Shown one piece after another: positions 1 through 9,608 of a stretch of 64,000 nt of DNA. The stretch covers positions 1 through 64,000 of the forward strand of contig NEWS02000001.1 in assembly GCA_002869845.2 (NCBI GenBank), in the 5' to 3' direction. The stretch's first letter is position 1. Each line of letters opens with the position of its first letter. Origin of the DNA: Nitrospira sp. CG24B (lineage in GTDB: Bacteria > Nitrospirota > Nitrospiria > Nitrospirales > Nitrospiraceae). The notes below the pieces were generated by a model, which was given only the letters and a program-made list of their open reading frames with translations, searched no databases and had not been told where the DNA came from. The translations under genes were made by a program, and so were the position numbers.

Positions 1-569
1 ATCGCATCGGGAGGCATCTCTTCGACTATCCGCAGAGCCTCGTCGCCATTTTTGACGCCAAACGCCCGATACCCGCGCAGAGTGAGAAACCGGACCAAGA
101 GGTCGCATAGGAGAGGTTCGTCGTCGACGACCAAGACCGACTCGTCGATCTGCTCAATGATATTCCCATTCCTAAGAGGGAGCTGCGTGGTCGCTGACGG
201 CACAGGTAACTGTGAGAGTCGAGTGACGGCTTCAACGAGGACGTCCAGCGACAATCCCTTTCTAATAAAATCCGTGGCTCGGAGAGCTCGAGCTTGATTC
301 TCCTGACTTTCCGTGGCTCCACCACCCAGAATAATCACCGGGGCATGAGGATCGATGGCCCGGATCTCCTTTAAAACAGTCAGCCCGTCCATCTCCGCCA
401 TACGGAGATCGAGCAGGGTAACTCGTGGATTGTGTGCGCGGAATAGACTAAGACCTTCTCGCCCACTGGTTGTCGAAATAACGTGACACCCGTGCCGGGT
501 AAGCACGCTCTGTAAGAGATCGCAATTCATTTGATCGTCGTCTACGATCAAGACTTTGACCATCGCCAT
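1..569 (-). CDS. Response regulator with two receiver domains (partial, runs off the left edge)
   Basis: The visible 189 codons start MAMVKVLIVDDDQ and read as a CheY-like receiver: an acidic pocket (VDDD), a phospho-acceptor Asp in LLDLRM, and a Lys in FIRKG. A short linker follows, and a second receiver begins with VLVVDDEP near residue 141 and is cut by the window edge. Tandem receivers occur in signalling proteins that integrate two phosphorelay inputs; the output domain, if any, lies outside the window. I chose the ATG at 569; a second ATG two codons later (563) is possible. It is on the same strand as the ftsY group and separated from it by about 80 bases, so co-transcription is possible but not shown. 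The family assignment is secure; the pathway is unknown. Confidence 0.85.
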   Translation of the reverse strand, partial: MAMVKVLIVDDDQMNCDLLQSVLTRHGCHVISTTSGREGLSLFRAHNPRVTLLDLRMAEMDGLTVLKEIRAIDPHAPVIILGGGATESQENQARALRATDFIRKGLSLDVLVEAVTRLSQLPVPSATTQLPLRNGNIIEQIDESVLVVDDEPLLCDLLVRFLTLRGYRAFGVKNGDEALRIVEEMPPDA

Positions 570-652
570 CGGCTCTCCAGAACCTATACAGAGTCTACCC
601 TGCACAAGGAGAATAGCACGAGGCTGTGAACAATGAGAAGAAAATGCGTGGT

Positions 653-1588
653 TTATGAGCGAGACGTCGGCTGCCCGAACAGAGCCGCAACAAACGCCTC
701 GGCATTGAAGTCCTGGAGGTCATCAGCTCCTTCACCCACACCGATGAGGCGCAGAGGGAGCTTCAGTTCTTCGGCAATGGCTATGACAATCCCTCCTCGT
801 GCGGTCCCATCGAGCTTCGTCAGAGCAAGTCCTGTGACCCCAACGGCCTCGTGAAATTGACGGGCCTGAGCTAGCGCGTTCTGTCCGACCGTGGCATCCA
901 GGACCAACAGCACCTCATGTGGCGCACCAGGTAACTCCTGAGCGATCACCCGTTTCACTTTCCGCAGCTCGTCCATCAGATTGGACTTGGTGTGCAAGCG
1001 ACCCGCCGTGTCGATGAGGGCCACGTCCACCATCCTGGCTTTGGCTGCAACGACACCGTCGAAGGCCACAGCAGCCGGATCGGCACCGTGACGTTGGCGA
1101 ATCACTTCCACTCCGACCCGATCCCCCCAAACCTGAAGTTGATCAATGGCAGCGGCACGAAAGGTATCTCCTGCCACAAGGAGAGGTCGTCGCCCAGCTT
1201 GCATCATCCGCTGAGCGATTTTGGCGATAGTAGTTGTTTTCCCCACGCCATTGACTCCAACGACAAGGGTAACAAACGGTTTAGGGCCTTCGGTGACCAG
1301 CTGATCGATGGTAGGGCCTGTTACGGTTTTCAGAATGCTATAGAGTGACCGACTTAAGACATTCTGAATCCCTTCCGAAGTTTGTGCGTCCACACCCCGC
1401 GTCTCTTCCCTGACCTGCCGCATCAAACGATCGACGGCGTTGGCTCCAAGATCGGCAGCGAGCAGCGCCGCCTCCAGATCTTCAAGAAGTTCTTCGTCCG
1501 GTGCACGTCCGAGGAAACGATCCAGGGACTGCTGCACGACATGGCGTGTTCTGCCGAGCCCTTCGCTCAGCCGTTGAAACCATCCCAT
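653..1588 (-). CDS. ftsY: Signal recognition particle receptor FtsY
   Basis: SRP-receptor GTPase that docks ribosome-SRP complexes at the inner membrane for co-translational insertion. The 311-residue protein has the NG domain only: a helical N domain (about 1-90), then the G domain with P-loop GVNGVGKT (111-118), DTFRAAA (141-147), DTAGR (193-197) and TKLDG (257-261). The long acidic A domain of E. coli FtsY is absent, as in many bacteria; membrane binding would rest on the N-terminal amphipathic stretch MGWFQRLSEGLG. The ATG at 1588 is preferred over the TTG at 1594 because AAGGAG lies nine bases upstream of it. The start is two bases after the ybeY stop, so it is the third gene of a phoH-ybeY-ftsY transcript. 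Confidence 0.97.
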   Translation of the reverse strand: MGWFQRLSEGLGRTRHVVQQSLDRFLGRAPDEELLEDLEAALLAADLGANAVDRLMRQVREETRGVDAQTSEGIQNVLSRSLYSILKTVTGPTIDQLVTEGPKPFVTLVVGVNGVGKTTTIAKIAQRMMQAGRRPLLVAGDTFRAAAIDQLQVWGDRVGVEVIRQRHGADPAAVAFDGVVAAKARMVDVALIDTAGRLHTKSNLMDELRKVKRVIAQELPGAPHEVLLVLDATVGQNALAQARQFHEAVGVTGLALTKLDGTARGGIVIAIAEELKLPLRLIGVGEGADDLQDFNAEAFVAALFGQPTSRS

Positions 1589-1590
1589 CG

Positions 1591-2085
1591 TCAACGACTC
1601 CTTATTTGCCGTGCAGTACGAAACGTGACCATGCGCGGCACAGGTGAAATCCGATGGAGCAGCGCTCGCTCACGACGCGCCATTCGCGCCGCCTCTCGTG
1701 GATTGCGTTCATGATCGTACCCACAGAGATGGAGCACCCCATGGACCAACAACATCGTCAGCTCATCGTCGATCGATCGTCCAGCTTCCTTTGCTTGGCG
1801 AACAGCGGTCGGTAACGAAATCACAACATCCCCGATCATATGGGTGGCAGGACGCACACCGTGAGGCATTACGGCCTCACGAATGGGAAAAGCCAGGACA
1901 TCAGTTGGTCGATCCTTCTTGCGATACTCACGGTTCAGACGTCGCATACGTCCATCTCCAATCAACTCCAGGCTCAATTCCGACCGAGACTCTCCAACTG
2001 CCGATAGGAGGCGTTCAGCTAAATGAGCTAGTATGGTTTGTCTGACGGCGAACCGTGTGAGACGTACGCGAAGATAGACTGCCAT
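1591..2085 (-). CDS. ybeY: Endoribonuclease YbeY (rRNA maturation factor)
   Basis: Single-strand-specific metallo-endoribonuclease involved in 16S rRNA 3'-end maturation and ribosome quality control. The 164-residue protein carries the family's zinc signature HGVLHLCGYDH, with His115, His119 and His125 as the three ligands, and the upstream GDVVIS strand typical of the fold. The ATG at 2085 overlaps the phoH stop by one base (TGATG), pointing to translational coupling; a TTG one codon earlier is the only longer start. The pairing with phoH is one of the most conserved bacterial gene neighbourhoods, which supports both calls. The downstream ftsY start follows after two bases. Confidence 0.96.
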   Translation of the reverse strand: MAVYLRVRLTRFAVRQTILAHLAERLLSAVGESRSELSLELIGDGRMRRLNREYRKKDRPTDVLAFPIREAVMPHGVRPATHMIGDVVISLPTAVRQAKEAGRSIDDELTMLLVHGVLHLCGYDHERNPREAARMARRERALLHRISPVPRMVTFRTARQIRSR

Positions 2086-3134
2086 CAATGAGAACTGCTG
2101 GGTAGATCGCCAGGCGACTTGCGGGGATTGGACGATGGACGCTGTTGCGGCGAGACCTGCCCTCGAGCATGCCGAACATCACTGCCGTGTGCCGACTGGT
2201 GGCGATCATAGGCCTTGACAATTTCTTGAACCAGTCGATGCCTGACCACATCCTTTTCGTCGAAGTACACGAACCCAATTCCCTCAATATCGCGGAGAAC
2301 CTCCTTCACCTGAATGAGGCCGGACACCCGATCACTGGGTAAATCAACTTGCGTGATGTCGCCGGTCACGACCACTTTGGAATGAAACCCCAGCCTGGTG
2401 AGAAACATCTTCATCTGCTCTGCCGTAGCATTTTGTGCTTCGTCCAAGATGACAAACGAATCATTGAGCGTTCTCCCGCGCATAAACGCCAGGGGGGCGA
2501 TTTCAATATCTCCCCGTTCGATCAAGCGATTCGCTCGCTCCATATCCATCATGTCGAACAGCGCGTCATAGAGCGGCCGCAGATAGGGATTCACTTTTTC
2601 GTAGATGTCGCCGGGCAGGAACCCGAGTTTTTCCCCCGCCTCAACAGCCGGCCGCGCAAGAATAATCCGGCTCACCTCTTTATTCATCAACGCGCTGATC
2701 GCCATGGCCATAGCGAGATAGGTCTTTCCCGTTCCAGCCGGTCCGATGGCAATGACAATATCGTGCTGCTCGATTGCTTCGATGTAGACCTTCTGCGTGG
2801 GCGACTTGGGACCAACAAACCGTTTGTTCGTCACGATCATGGCCGACTGGCCAAGCACGTCCTTGAGCGACGCCTCGGGGGTTCGGCGCAATGCGCTGAG
2901 CGCATGGGTGACATCTTCAGTTTGGAGTGATATCCCTTGGTTGGTCAGAGAAGCAAGTTCAACGAGAATGCGTTCTGCTTGACGAATAGACTCAGGAAGA
3001 CCATCCAGCGTGAGTTCTTCCCCGCGGGCAGAGAGTCGAACGCCCAACTCGTCTTCGATCAGCTTGAGATGCCGGTCATGGTGACCGAACAAGACAGCGG
3101 TGTTGGTGCCTTCTCGTAGTTTGAGTTTGCGCAC
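2085..3134 (-). CDS. phoH: PhoH-family ATPase
   Basis: PhoH-like P-loop ATPase, usually found beside ybeY and thought to act on RNA. It has an N-terminal KH-like segment (the HHDRHLKLIEDELGV region) and a nucleotide-binding core with Walker A GPAGTGKT, the FVILDEAQN Walker B element and the VVTGDITQVD sensor motif. The start is uncertain. The frame is open up to a GTG at 3221, but homology to family N termini begins around a GTG at 3134 and the upstream residues look unlike the family, so 3134 (349 residues) is given; a GAGGAGGGAG run lies somewhat far upstream. The C-terminal tail of about 35 residues is low complexity and overlaps the ybeY start. Confidence 0.93.
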   Translation of the reverse strand: MRKLKLREGTNTAVLFGHHDRHLKLIEDELGVRLSARGEELTLDGLPESIRQAERILVELASLTNQGISLQTEDVTHALSALRRTPEASLKDVLGQSAMIVTNKRFVGPKSPTQKVYIEAIEQHDIVIAIGPAGTGKTYLAMAMAISALMNKEVSRIILARPAVEAGEKLGFLPGDIYEKVNPYLRPLYDALFDMMDMERANRLIERGDIEIAPLAFMRGRTLNDSFVILDEAQNATAEQMKMFLTRLGFHSKVVVTGDITQVDLPSDRVSGLIQVKEVLRDIEGIGFVYFDEKDVVRHRLVQEIVKAYDRHQSAHGSDVRHARGQVSPQQRPSSNPRKSPGDLPSSSH

Positions 3135-3229
3135 GAGTCTGGGGTGGTCTCCCTCCTCAATGATGAGGGGATTGTAACAGACTAAGAAAAGTCGAGACAA
3201 GCACAGGAAATACCGAAGCACATCGCAGA

Positions 3230-4270
3230 CTAAGACTCTGGTTTGGACAGTTCAGAAGCTGCGACGGTGAGCTCGAACTCTTGAAAGGAAAACCCTCCTT
3301 GTTCATCCGTCGCGACAACCTTCACTCGATGCACTCCCGGTTTCACATGTCCGATATCCCACACAATGTTACCCGTCGTTCTATCGATAGTCATACCGGG
3401 CGGGGCCACATCGAGCTGGAAACTCACCGAGTCGGAATCTGAATCTACAGCTTTCACTGCATATTCATATCGATTGCGATTGATGGACGTTGGTGGAGAT
3501 GAGACGATTTTGGGTGCGCTATTCCCAACCGTGTAAGGATCCGAGCGCGACACCTTTCCGGCAGCGTGCTGGTCGCGCGGCCTGACGTCAACCACGACAA
3601 GATCCTGCGGTCTGACCTCAGTTAGTTCGAGAAAATCTTCTTCACCCTCTTTCACGACGCGTCCGTTCTTGGTCCATCGATACAGAAACTGTGGGATGTC
3701 TTGATCATGATCCGAGGCGTCCACCAGCGCTTGAAGACGATCTCCTCGTTCGTCCGATTTCAAGCCAATACCGACCTGAGCAATCGACGGAGGAGTATTG
3801 TCCACCGTAATGGTTTCAGATTTCCGGCTAGCCCCAGTAACCTTTCCATCAAACGGCACCGCTTCCAAATGAACTTGGTCTCCTCGCTTTAACAGAGAAG
3901 CCGAAAGAGTTGGGCCTTTCTCGCCATCAACTACTTGATCGTTTAGATACCAGTGATACCGAACTTGGACCGTGTCATTGTCCGGATCATGCGTGTTGAC
4001 CTGCGCGATGAGATCCGTTTGCCGATTGAAAGGGGTTGGCCCCAAGACGATGGAGTGGATGGCAGGCGGCTGATTAGCTTTTGGAGGTTCACTGGATCGT
4101 GATGTGCAGCCAGGGACGGGCAAAGAGATGATCGTTAACAGAACACATACTGACTCTATCCCTCTTCGCGATCCTTTCCGCGAATGCGACTGAACGGCTG
4201 TTCTTCCCAAACTTGCTTGAGAAGAACAGCCACACTGCTCGCCGGATGTTTGTACCCCTCTATGTTGCAC
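3230..4270 (-). CDS. Putative lipoprotein with cadherin/Ig-like repeats, last gene of the pilY1 cluster
   Basis: The sequence LLTIISLPVPGC is a plausible lipobox, so the mature protein would start at Cys55 and be tethered to a membrane. After it come three or so beta-sandwich repeats of about 90 residues, recognisable by DPDND, DASDHDQD and DSDSDS turns (possible calcium sites). The last repeat has the GMTIDRTTGNIVWD signature of He_PIG/cadherin-like Ig domains. The GTG at 4270 is four bases after the pilY1 stop, but it leaves a 40-residue Arg-rich region before the hydrophobic core, so a TTG at 4210 may be the real start. Its position directly after pilY1 suggests a surface or pilus-associated role; this is inference. 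I do not recognise a named gene. Confidence 0.7.
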   Translation of the reverse strand: MQHRGVQTSGEQCGCSSQASLGRTAVQSHSRKGSRRGIESVCVLLTIISLPVPGCTSRSSEPPKANQPPAIHSIVLGPTPFNRQTDLIAQVNTHDPDNDTVQVRYHWYLNDQVVDGEKGPTLSASLLKRGDQVHLEAVPFDGKVTGASRKSETITVDNTPPSIAQVGIGLKSDERGDRLQALVDASDHDQDIPQFLYRWTKNGRVVKEGEEDFLELTEVRPQDLVVVDVRPRDQHAAGKVSRSDPYTVGNSAPKIVSSPPTSINRNRYEYAVKAVDSDSDSVSFQLDVAPPGMTIDRTTGNIVWDIGHVKPGVHRVKVVATDEQGGFSFQEFELTVAASELSKPES

Positions 4271-4274
4271 TCGG

Positions 4275-7200
4275 TCACTCGCGCAGATTGATCCAAGCGA
4301 TAAACCGACTCGTGACAGCTCCAGGGTTCGTGCAAATCGTGTTGGTCAATCCCGCACTCGATTGCATCATTCCTGTAATGCCTGACTGACACCCACTTCC
4401 ACCAGTCCCAGCACCACCAGTGCCCCAGCCTTGGGCACCAATGTGAACGGCCATTACCGAAAGCATTCCCGTGCCTTGACCAATATCGACCCTTGCATTC
4501 GCCATCGTACTGCTCCCCGATGCGGAGGTCCCTAGGACAGGGGTGCTCATGGCACTCCCAGTTTGATAAAACAGGCCGTAGAGATACCCGTCACCGGCCG
4601 AGATACAGAGATCGTCCTGCGGCACATAGGTGGGGTAGAACACGATCCCGCCGAGTACCGTCGGTGAGGTGATCGACCGCTCCCGTGTGGCCGTGAGATT
4701 GGTAAACCAACCATCCTTGCTTTGCACCAGACCTTGCAAAGTCGTGGTTGGATCTTTTCCTTGAACCTTTTCAACTCCTGAAAGCGCTGTCGAAGTGACT
4801 TGATTCGTCCCTGTCGCACAGACGACACATACGGCAACGTCGGAGACATTCACGAGGCTGGTCGCCTTACAACCGTCTATGCTCCCCTCTGTACAATTAT
4901 TACTCAATACCGAATCTTTGACGCCGTATAACCGTTGTGATTCGGAGTTGGTCTTGTCGGTATTACCGAAGAACCGCCCAGTCCCGAAAAAGAGCCACAA
5001 ATTGTTAGCATCGTCGACCGCAAGGCCTGGAGCGGCTACCATTGGTCCGGCTTGAATCCCAGTCCCTGATGGATAAGGTGAAAAGTTATCCAATACCTCG
5101 CTGGGCACACGGCTGCCCGACAAATCATATCCCCATGTCGAAGACGAACAGGGGGCCGTGAGACATCCACCGGCGGTCAACCGGTACATCCGGCCTCGCC
5201 AGGGAAGACTACCGTCATTAATCACCGACCCGCCATAGACCGCATCAGCGCGAAAATCCAGGTCGCGATCCACACTGACCAAATCGCCGACGAAGGTATT
5301 GAGATCCCCTCCTGAGGCACTCTTTAGCGCAAACGTCGTGAACACATTGGCTGCACTACCCCCTGTGCCCGTCTTTGGGCCGACCTTGATATCAACCGCA
5401 TAAAATTTCCCTGTCTGCCCAATTTGGCCCTCATATCCCGTTGCACCTGATCCAAATACAGCAAGCCATACATCATCGCAGGGACCGGTAAGTGGACAGG
5501 TATCCGAGGCAGGCGGAGGCGGATTCAGCGGATTCATTCGTATGATTGCGGGATAGCTGGTCGATAACCCCATGCCAGCATCGCTGAACGACCAGAGGAG
5601 CTTAGGCTCCGCATCAGGATCCGTAATATCGAGGGCAAAATAAGCGGTGTAGAACGTTCGGTTGGTTCCTCCGATGCTCACCGTCATGGGAGCAGCACCA
5701 CCGGCGCCACAAGCCCCACAGCTCCCACCCATGCGAAATCCTCCGATGAGAATCGTGCCCCATCCATTCGGGTGAATGCAGCCCGTGGCCACTGGATTAC
5801 TGCAGGCCGCCTCGGGAGTGAAGATACGAACGTCCGTCACTTTCGGTTTGAGATCTACATAGTACACGTGCGTGTAGTCTGCCTGCGCCAACCAGCGAAG
5901 ATGCGGCAACAGTTGATAGGGGATAAGGCCCCAGAGTTCATCGCCGAGCTCTTGTCCCCGCCCATCACTTGTCGGGGTATTAGAGAACCATCCATGTTCC
6001 ACCACCCCGGACGTACTGGCATCGTCGCCCCGATTATAGAATCCTCCATTAAATGCATGGAGCATCCCATCATTCGCTCCCACATAGGCAACATGCCTTC
6101 GGTTCTTCCATCGCTTGAAGAAATTCAAGTAGCCTGGATCGCCGTAGATAAAGTCGTACGATTCCCTCGGCTGGGAGACGATCGTCGGTGTCGAATGCAC
6201 AGGGTCGCCAAATTTCCATACGGACAGCCCCACTCCCGGCACTGTTAACCGGCGATCACGGAGCTGAGCCGACCTTGGACATGGCCCACCAGCGCTGGTG
6301 TCATAACAGCCTCGAATGAACTGGATGATATCGGTTGATTTAAACGGATTGGTGGTCGGTGTATCGGCATCGGCCCTGAGATACTCCTTCAACAAGGCCG
6401 CGCTTGCCGTCGTGAATGGGATCACTTCTCCCGACGCCGCCGTATGAGTCCCGTCCGTTTGACCTTTCGTATCTTTCCCCGAGTCAACTACACCATCATT
6501 GTTGGCATCGACCCAGGTTAAGATTCGACGACTCGCGTGGTCTAGCTTGGCGAGTTGCTTGCCAGCCTCCCAAATCCCCTTCACCTCTCTCAAGGGAATA
6601 GTCGGAAGAGGCGCCGTTGGATTGTCGGCTTTCCCGTCAGCATCGCTATCCAGAAACCGTTGTACGCCGACATCGCCGGTCGTCGGATCAATAATCGTCT
6701 TCACGATATAGTCGTCCGCCAACGTGAGCTTGTTATCCTCCAGCGTATCTTCTCGGATATTTCCAAACTTATCCACCCAGAGTCCCTGAGTAAATCCAGT
6801 CCATCGGACATCCGCGTTGGTTGTCGGCTCTGCCGTGCTGGGGTAAAAAAATGACTGATAGAGCGCGCCTTCTCCTGTCCCGGAGGTCGCCAAGACCGAA
6901 ATGGAGGTGCCGGATTGGCTCCGACGGAGAATACTATTGATGGCAGAGACAAATCTGTCGCGCATATCGTCGGCGTTTGACGATTCAAAATACGTATCGG
7001 GAACGCCATCGGCGCCTAATCCACCGGTGTAGTTGTTGTACTGATCCCACACATCGCCCGCATCAAATGCCAAGTTGTTGTTGCGATCTTCAAATCCTCC
7101 CATCTTGGAAGCATCCTGAAGAAGTTTTGAACCACTGCCGAAGGCATAGAATGTATAGACAACCAGATTTTGAACACCGGGAATGTCTTTCCCCGTCGCG

Positions 7201-8513
7201 TCTGATCCATTGAGATTCAGGCCTGGAATGGTCGCCTGCCGAAGGTCCGTCGTGTGGGCATAGTACGCGACATCGTCCAGATAGTGGCTGCCATTCCCTG
7301 TGCAGGTATCGGCATTGAGCCCCCCATAATACGCTGAACAATTGTCGTGATGATCCACTTGACCGTTCGCATCGTGGTTGACCATTCCCCCGCCATGAGA
7401 AATATGTGGCTCCGACGCATGCACCTCCGTACAACCAGCGGCGCCTGCACAGTGGCCAATGAACCCGACAGGCGCATGAGCATTCGCTGTATGCGCTTTA
7501 TCCCTAATGGTCGAAGGAATGTTTAAGTCCTGGGTCGGCTGCCCGTCCGTAAAAATCATGACGAAGCTCTTACAGCATTTCACATACTGGGGAACGTCCG
7601 ACCATGGAGAAGTGAAATAGTACGGGTCTTTGTTCAGAACATTATAGGAATAATCTGAGTTGTTATACGCCGGAGGGACCTGGGCGAAATATCGCGTGGC
7701 TTCATACAGCGATTCTCCCAAGGGTGTCCAGGTAGAAGCAGGGGTGTTTTGAATGGCATTCACCATGGGTGTCATGCCGGAACCGACATCCGCTAAAACC
7801 TTCCCTCCGTCGCCCGCGCCTTTGAACTCCATTAGCCCGAATCGCGCCTTGTCCCCTACTTGTTGGATAACACCCATTGGTTCAGAAGCGATGTCGACAG
7901 CAAGGGAGTGGGACGTACTGCTTCCGCCACAAGCTGCTCCATCGTACACGATGAGGTTATTGCCACCACGATCGAAACACCTCGTGCCCGTGTAGGACGT
8001 GACTCCCGTTGCATTGGACGTCAATGCTGTAAACCGGTCGGTCGTTTCATAATTGAGCTTTCCCCCAGGGTAACAGGTTCCATTGACTGCTCGTGGGGAA
8101 CACTTACCGCCCATCATGACCCACTTTGCAACCTCCATGCGGGACATCGTCATATAGTTGAGAAAGTTCCCGTCCCAGGGATAGGTAGCGCCACAGGTCG
8201 GCGCCGTCGCCGCCCTTGGAGTTCCAATTTGGTAACGACTGGATCCATAGCTATAGCAGAGCGTAGGATCGAAATAGCCGTAGTACGCCTTGGCAGGATT
8301 GTAGGCTTCGTTGGCATTGTGGTACGCCGAGCTATCCATGCTTCCCGAGTTATCCATCAGGAGGAGGATGTTCGGCGCGACAGCCTCCGTCAGGAACGGT
8401 GGTTCACTTGTGTATTGCGACAAGGTCTGCGCGGATACCGACGATGCGCTCCACCAGAGACTCCCTGCAATCAGAGCGACGTGCATAGAGCTGACAATGG
8501 TGCGACCGTTCAT
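4275..8513 (-). CDS. pilY1: PilY1-like type IV pilus tip adhesin / mechanosensor
   Basis: A 1412-residue exported protein. The ATG at 8513 follows a strong AAGGAGG and gives a clear signal peptide ending at about residue 28 (SSVSA); longer in-frame starts (to 8582) would spoil it. Residues about 45-560 form a von Willebrand A domain with the MIDAS motif DNSGS (Asp54, Ser56, Ser58). The C-terminal half matches the PilY1/PilC beta-propeller, with VAYVGANDGMLHAFNGG, VWLAVFGSG and LWLFFGTGRFF blades. Asp-rich loops DANNDGVVD and DSDADGKAD are candidate calcium sites. PilY1 proteins prime pilus assembly together with minor pilins, bind calcium and mediate attachment. It is placed after pilX and a PilY2-like gene and before an Ig-like lipoprotein. 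Confidence 0.95.
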   Translation of the reverse strand: MNGRTIVSSMHVALIAGSLWWSASSVSAQTLSQYTSEPPFLTEAVAPNILLLMDNSGSMDSSAYHNANEAYNPAKAYYGYFDPTLCYSYGSSRYQIGTPRAATAPTCGATYPWDGNFLNYMTMSRMEVAKWVMMGGKCSPRAVNGTCYPGGKLNYETTDRFTALTSNATGVTSYTGTRCFDRGGNNLIVYDGAACGGSSTSHSLAVDIASEPMGVIQQVGDKARFGLMEFKGAGDGGKVLADVGSGMTPMVNAIQNTPASTWTPLGESLYEATRYFAQVPPAYNNSDYSYNVLNKDPYYFTSPWSDVPQYVKCCKSFVMIFTDGQPTQDLNIPSTIRDKAHTANAHAPVGFIGHCAGAAGCTEVHASEPHISHGGGMVNHDANGQVDHHDNCSAYYGGLNADTCTGNGSHYLDDVAYYAHTTDLRQATIPGLNLNGSDATGKDIPGVQNLVVYTFYAFGSGSKLLQDASKMGGFEDRNNNLAFDAGDVWDQYNNYTGGLGADGVPDTYFESSNADDMRDRFVSAINSILRRSQSGTSISVLATSGTGEGALYQSFFYPSTAEPTTNADVRWTGFTQGLWVDKFGNIREDTLEDNKLTLADDYIVKTIIDPTTGDVGVQRFLDSDADGKADNPTAPLPTIPLREVKGIWEAGKQLAKLDHASRRILTWVDANNDGVVDSGKDTKGQTDGTHTAASGEVIPFTTASAALLKEYLRADADTPTTNPFKSTDIIQFIRGCYDTSAGGPCPRSAQLRDRRLTVPGVGLSVWKFGDPVHSTPTIVSQPRESYDFIYGDPGYLNFFKRWKNRRHVAYVGANDGMLHAFNGGFYNRGDDASTSGVVEHGWFSNTPTSDGRGQELGDELWGLIPYQLLPHLRWLAQADYTHVYYVDLKPKVTDVRIFTPEAACSNPVATGCIHPNGWGTILIGGFRMGGSCGACGAGGAAPMTVSIGGTNRTFYTAYFALDITDPDAEPKLLWSFSDAGMGLSTSYPAIIRMNPLNPPPPASDTCPLTGPCDDVWLAVFGSGATGYEGQIGQTGKFYAVDIKVGPKTGTGGSAANVFTTFALKSASGGDLNTFVGDLVSVDRDLDFRADAVYGGSVINDGSLPWRGRMYRLTAGGCLTAPCSSSTWGYDLSGSRVPSEVLDNFSPYPSGTGIQAGPMVAAPGLAVDDANNLWLFFGTGRFFGNTDKTNSESQRLYGVKDSVLSNNCTEGSIDGCKATSLVNVSDVAVCVVCATGTNQVTSTALSGVEKVQGKDPTTTLQGLVQSKDGWFTNLTATRERSITSPTVLGGIVFYPTYVPQDDLCISAGDGYLYGLFYQTGSAMSTPVLGTSASGSSTMANARVDIGQGTGMLSVMAVHIGAQGWGTGGAGTGGSGCQSGITGMMQSSAGLTNTICTNPGAVTSRFIAWINLRE

Positions 8514-8566
8514 GATAATTCCCTCCTTACCCTCAAAACTTCCTCGGTCTTGCTCAGTTTGCCCGC

Positions 8567-8929
8567 TTAGCTTGGAACCCACAGGACGAGCCGATCAATG
8601 CGTCCCTTCTGATCGAGATGGAAGAGTACCCTCTCCCCTTGGGAAAGGTCCTTCAAGCTCACGGGATTTTCATACTGGTCTGTGATCGTGGCCGCTGAGA
8701 GGATCGGATAATGCGTGTTGTTGATTTGTATCCCAGCCCCTTGGATGCCCGTCACTTCGCCTGCCTTGAAATTCGCATAGGGATTCTTGTCCTCATGGGC
8801 CAGTGCGTGAGGGACGGCCACCAAAGGCACAGCTCCCGTACCACTGACGAAAAATAGGATCAGCGAACAACTTGTGAACACATATGGTCTCAATGCTTGC
8901 ATGTTCTTCTGTGACCACGCGTATAACAT
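8567..8929 (-). CDS. Small exported PilY2-like protein
   Basis: A 120-residue protein with a hydrophobic N-terminal segment (SCSLILFFV and following) ending near an Ala-rich cleavage region before HEDKNPYANF. The mature part is one small beta domain: GEVTGIQGAGIQINNTHYP, then LKDLSQGERVLFHLDQKG and a final IDRLVLWVPS. This length, architecture and position next to pilY1 recall PilY2 of Pseudomonas, but similarity is by pattern only. The ATG at 8929 is chosen because GGAGGC lies just upstream; a longer frame to 9040 overlaps pilX and has no good ribosome site. The stop lies 54 bases before the pilY1 start. Confidence 0.65.
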   Translation of the reverse strand: MLYAWSQKNMQALRPYVFTSCSLILFFVSGTGAVPLVAVPHALAHEDKNPYANFKAGEVTGIQGAGIQINNTHYPILSAATITDQYENPVSLKDLSQGERVLFHLDQKGRIDRLVLWVPS

Positions 8930-8940
8930 TGATGCCTCCC

Positions 8941-9588
8941 TTAGATCTTCCGCTGACAGCTTTCGCCCCCTGCACTGACACAGGCAAAAACCGCCTGAAT
9001 CCGACTCATCGCACCGGTTGCCGTCAGTGTGGCCGTACAATCGATTTGATAGATGGCTTCTCCGCCGCCGCCTGCAGCCCCCTGAGCGGCACCTTCATAG
9101 CCAGCCGCAAACTGCAACGATCCACCGACCTTGTTCTTGAAGTAGAGGCGATCGATGTCGCCAACGACCGCAAATGGCCCGGCAGTCATCTGAATATCGG
9201 GAGACGCACCAGCTCCAACGGAGACGTCTGCGTTATTGTTCCACTGCCCCATGATTTCTTGCGTGAGAGTAGGCGCGATCGCGCCTTCGGCGTTTGCGGG
9301 AATCACAGCCGCAGGCCCAGCCCCGACATAGCCGAGAGGGACTTGCCGTTCCTGCAAGGTCTGCATAATCACGTTGACGCCAGTCCCTATACAGGACTCA
9401 GCCGCTGCCGCCGCAGCATCCGTAGAATTGGCAGATCCAGCCATGCGATTCTCCAGCCCCGTCATCGTCATCGCACCAATCCCAAGCGCCGTCATCATGA
9501 GGATGGTCAGAAACACACCAAAGAGAGCAAAGCCTCGCTCGTTCTTCAACACTCCCTGCCGTCTTGGTTTTGAGCCTATTGTTCCCAC
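8941..9588 (-). CDS. pilX: PilX-like minor pilin
   Basis: A prepilin with leader ending KNERG and mature N terminus FALFGVFLTILMMTALGIGAM, a typical pilin transmembrane helix. As in PilX proteins, the usual Glu at mature position 5 is absent (FALFG). Downstream ENRMAGSANSTDAAAAAAES matches the conserved PilX segment, and three C-terminal cysteines (DCTATL, FACVSAG, SCQRK) could form disulfides. The GTG at 9588 is preferred because AAGGAG precedes it by eight bases; an ATG at 9609 touches the pilW stop. It is the fourth minor pilin of the fimU-pilV-pilW-pilX set and precedes pilY1, the usual order. It would be processed by PilD and would help prime the pilus with PilY1. Confidence 0.85.
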   Translation of the reverse strand: MGTIGSKPRRQGVLKNERGFALFGVFLTILMMTALGIGAMTMTGLENRMAGSANSTDAAAAAAESCIGTGVNVIMQTLQERQVPLGYVGAGPAAVIPANAEGAIAPTLTQEIMGQWNNNADVSVGAGASPDIQMTAGPFAVVGDIDRLYFKNKVGGSLQFAAGYEGAAQGAAGGGGEAIYQIDCTATLTATGAMSRIQAVFACVSAGGESCQRKI

Positions 9589-9608
9589 GCTACATCTCCT
9601 TCGCATCA

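Noticed and set aside
2349..2930. Open frame of 193 codons on the plus strand inside phoH
   Set aside because: Antisense to the PhoH ATPase core; its composition is that of a complement shadow.
7860..8570. Open frame of 236 codons on the plus strand inside pilY1
   Set aside because: It lies wholly opposite the pilY1 5' end and shows no domain; it is an antisense shadow.
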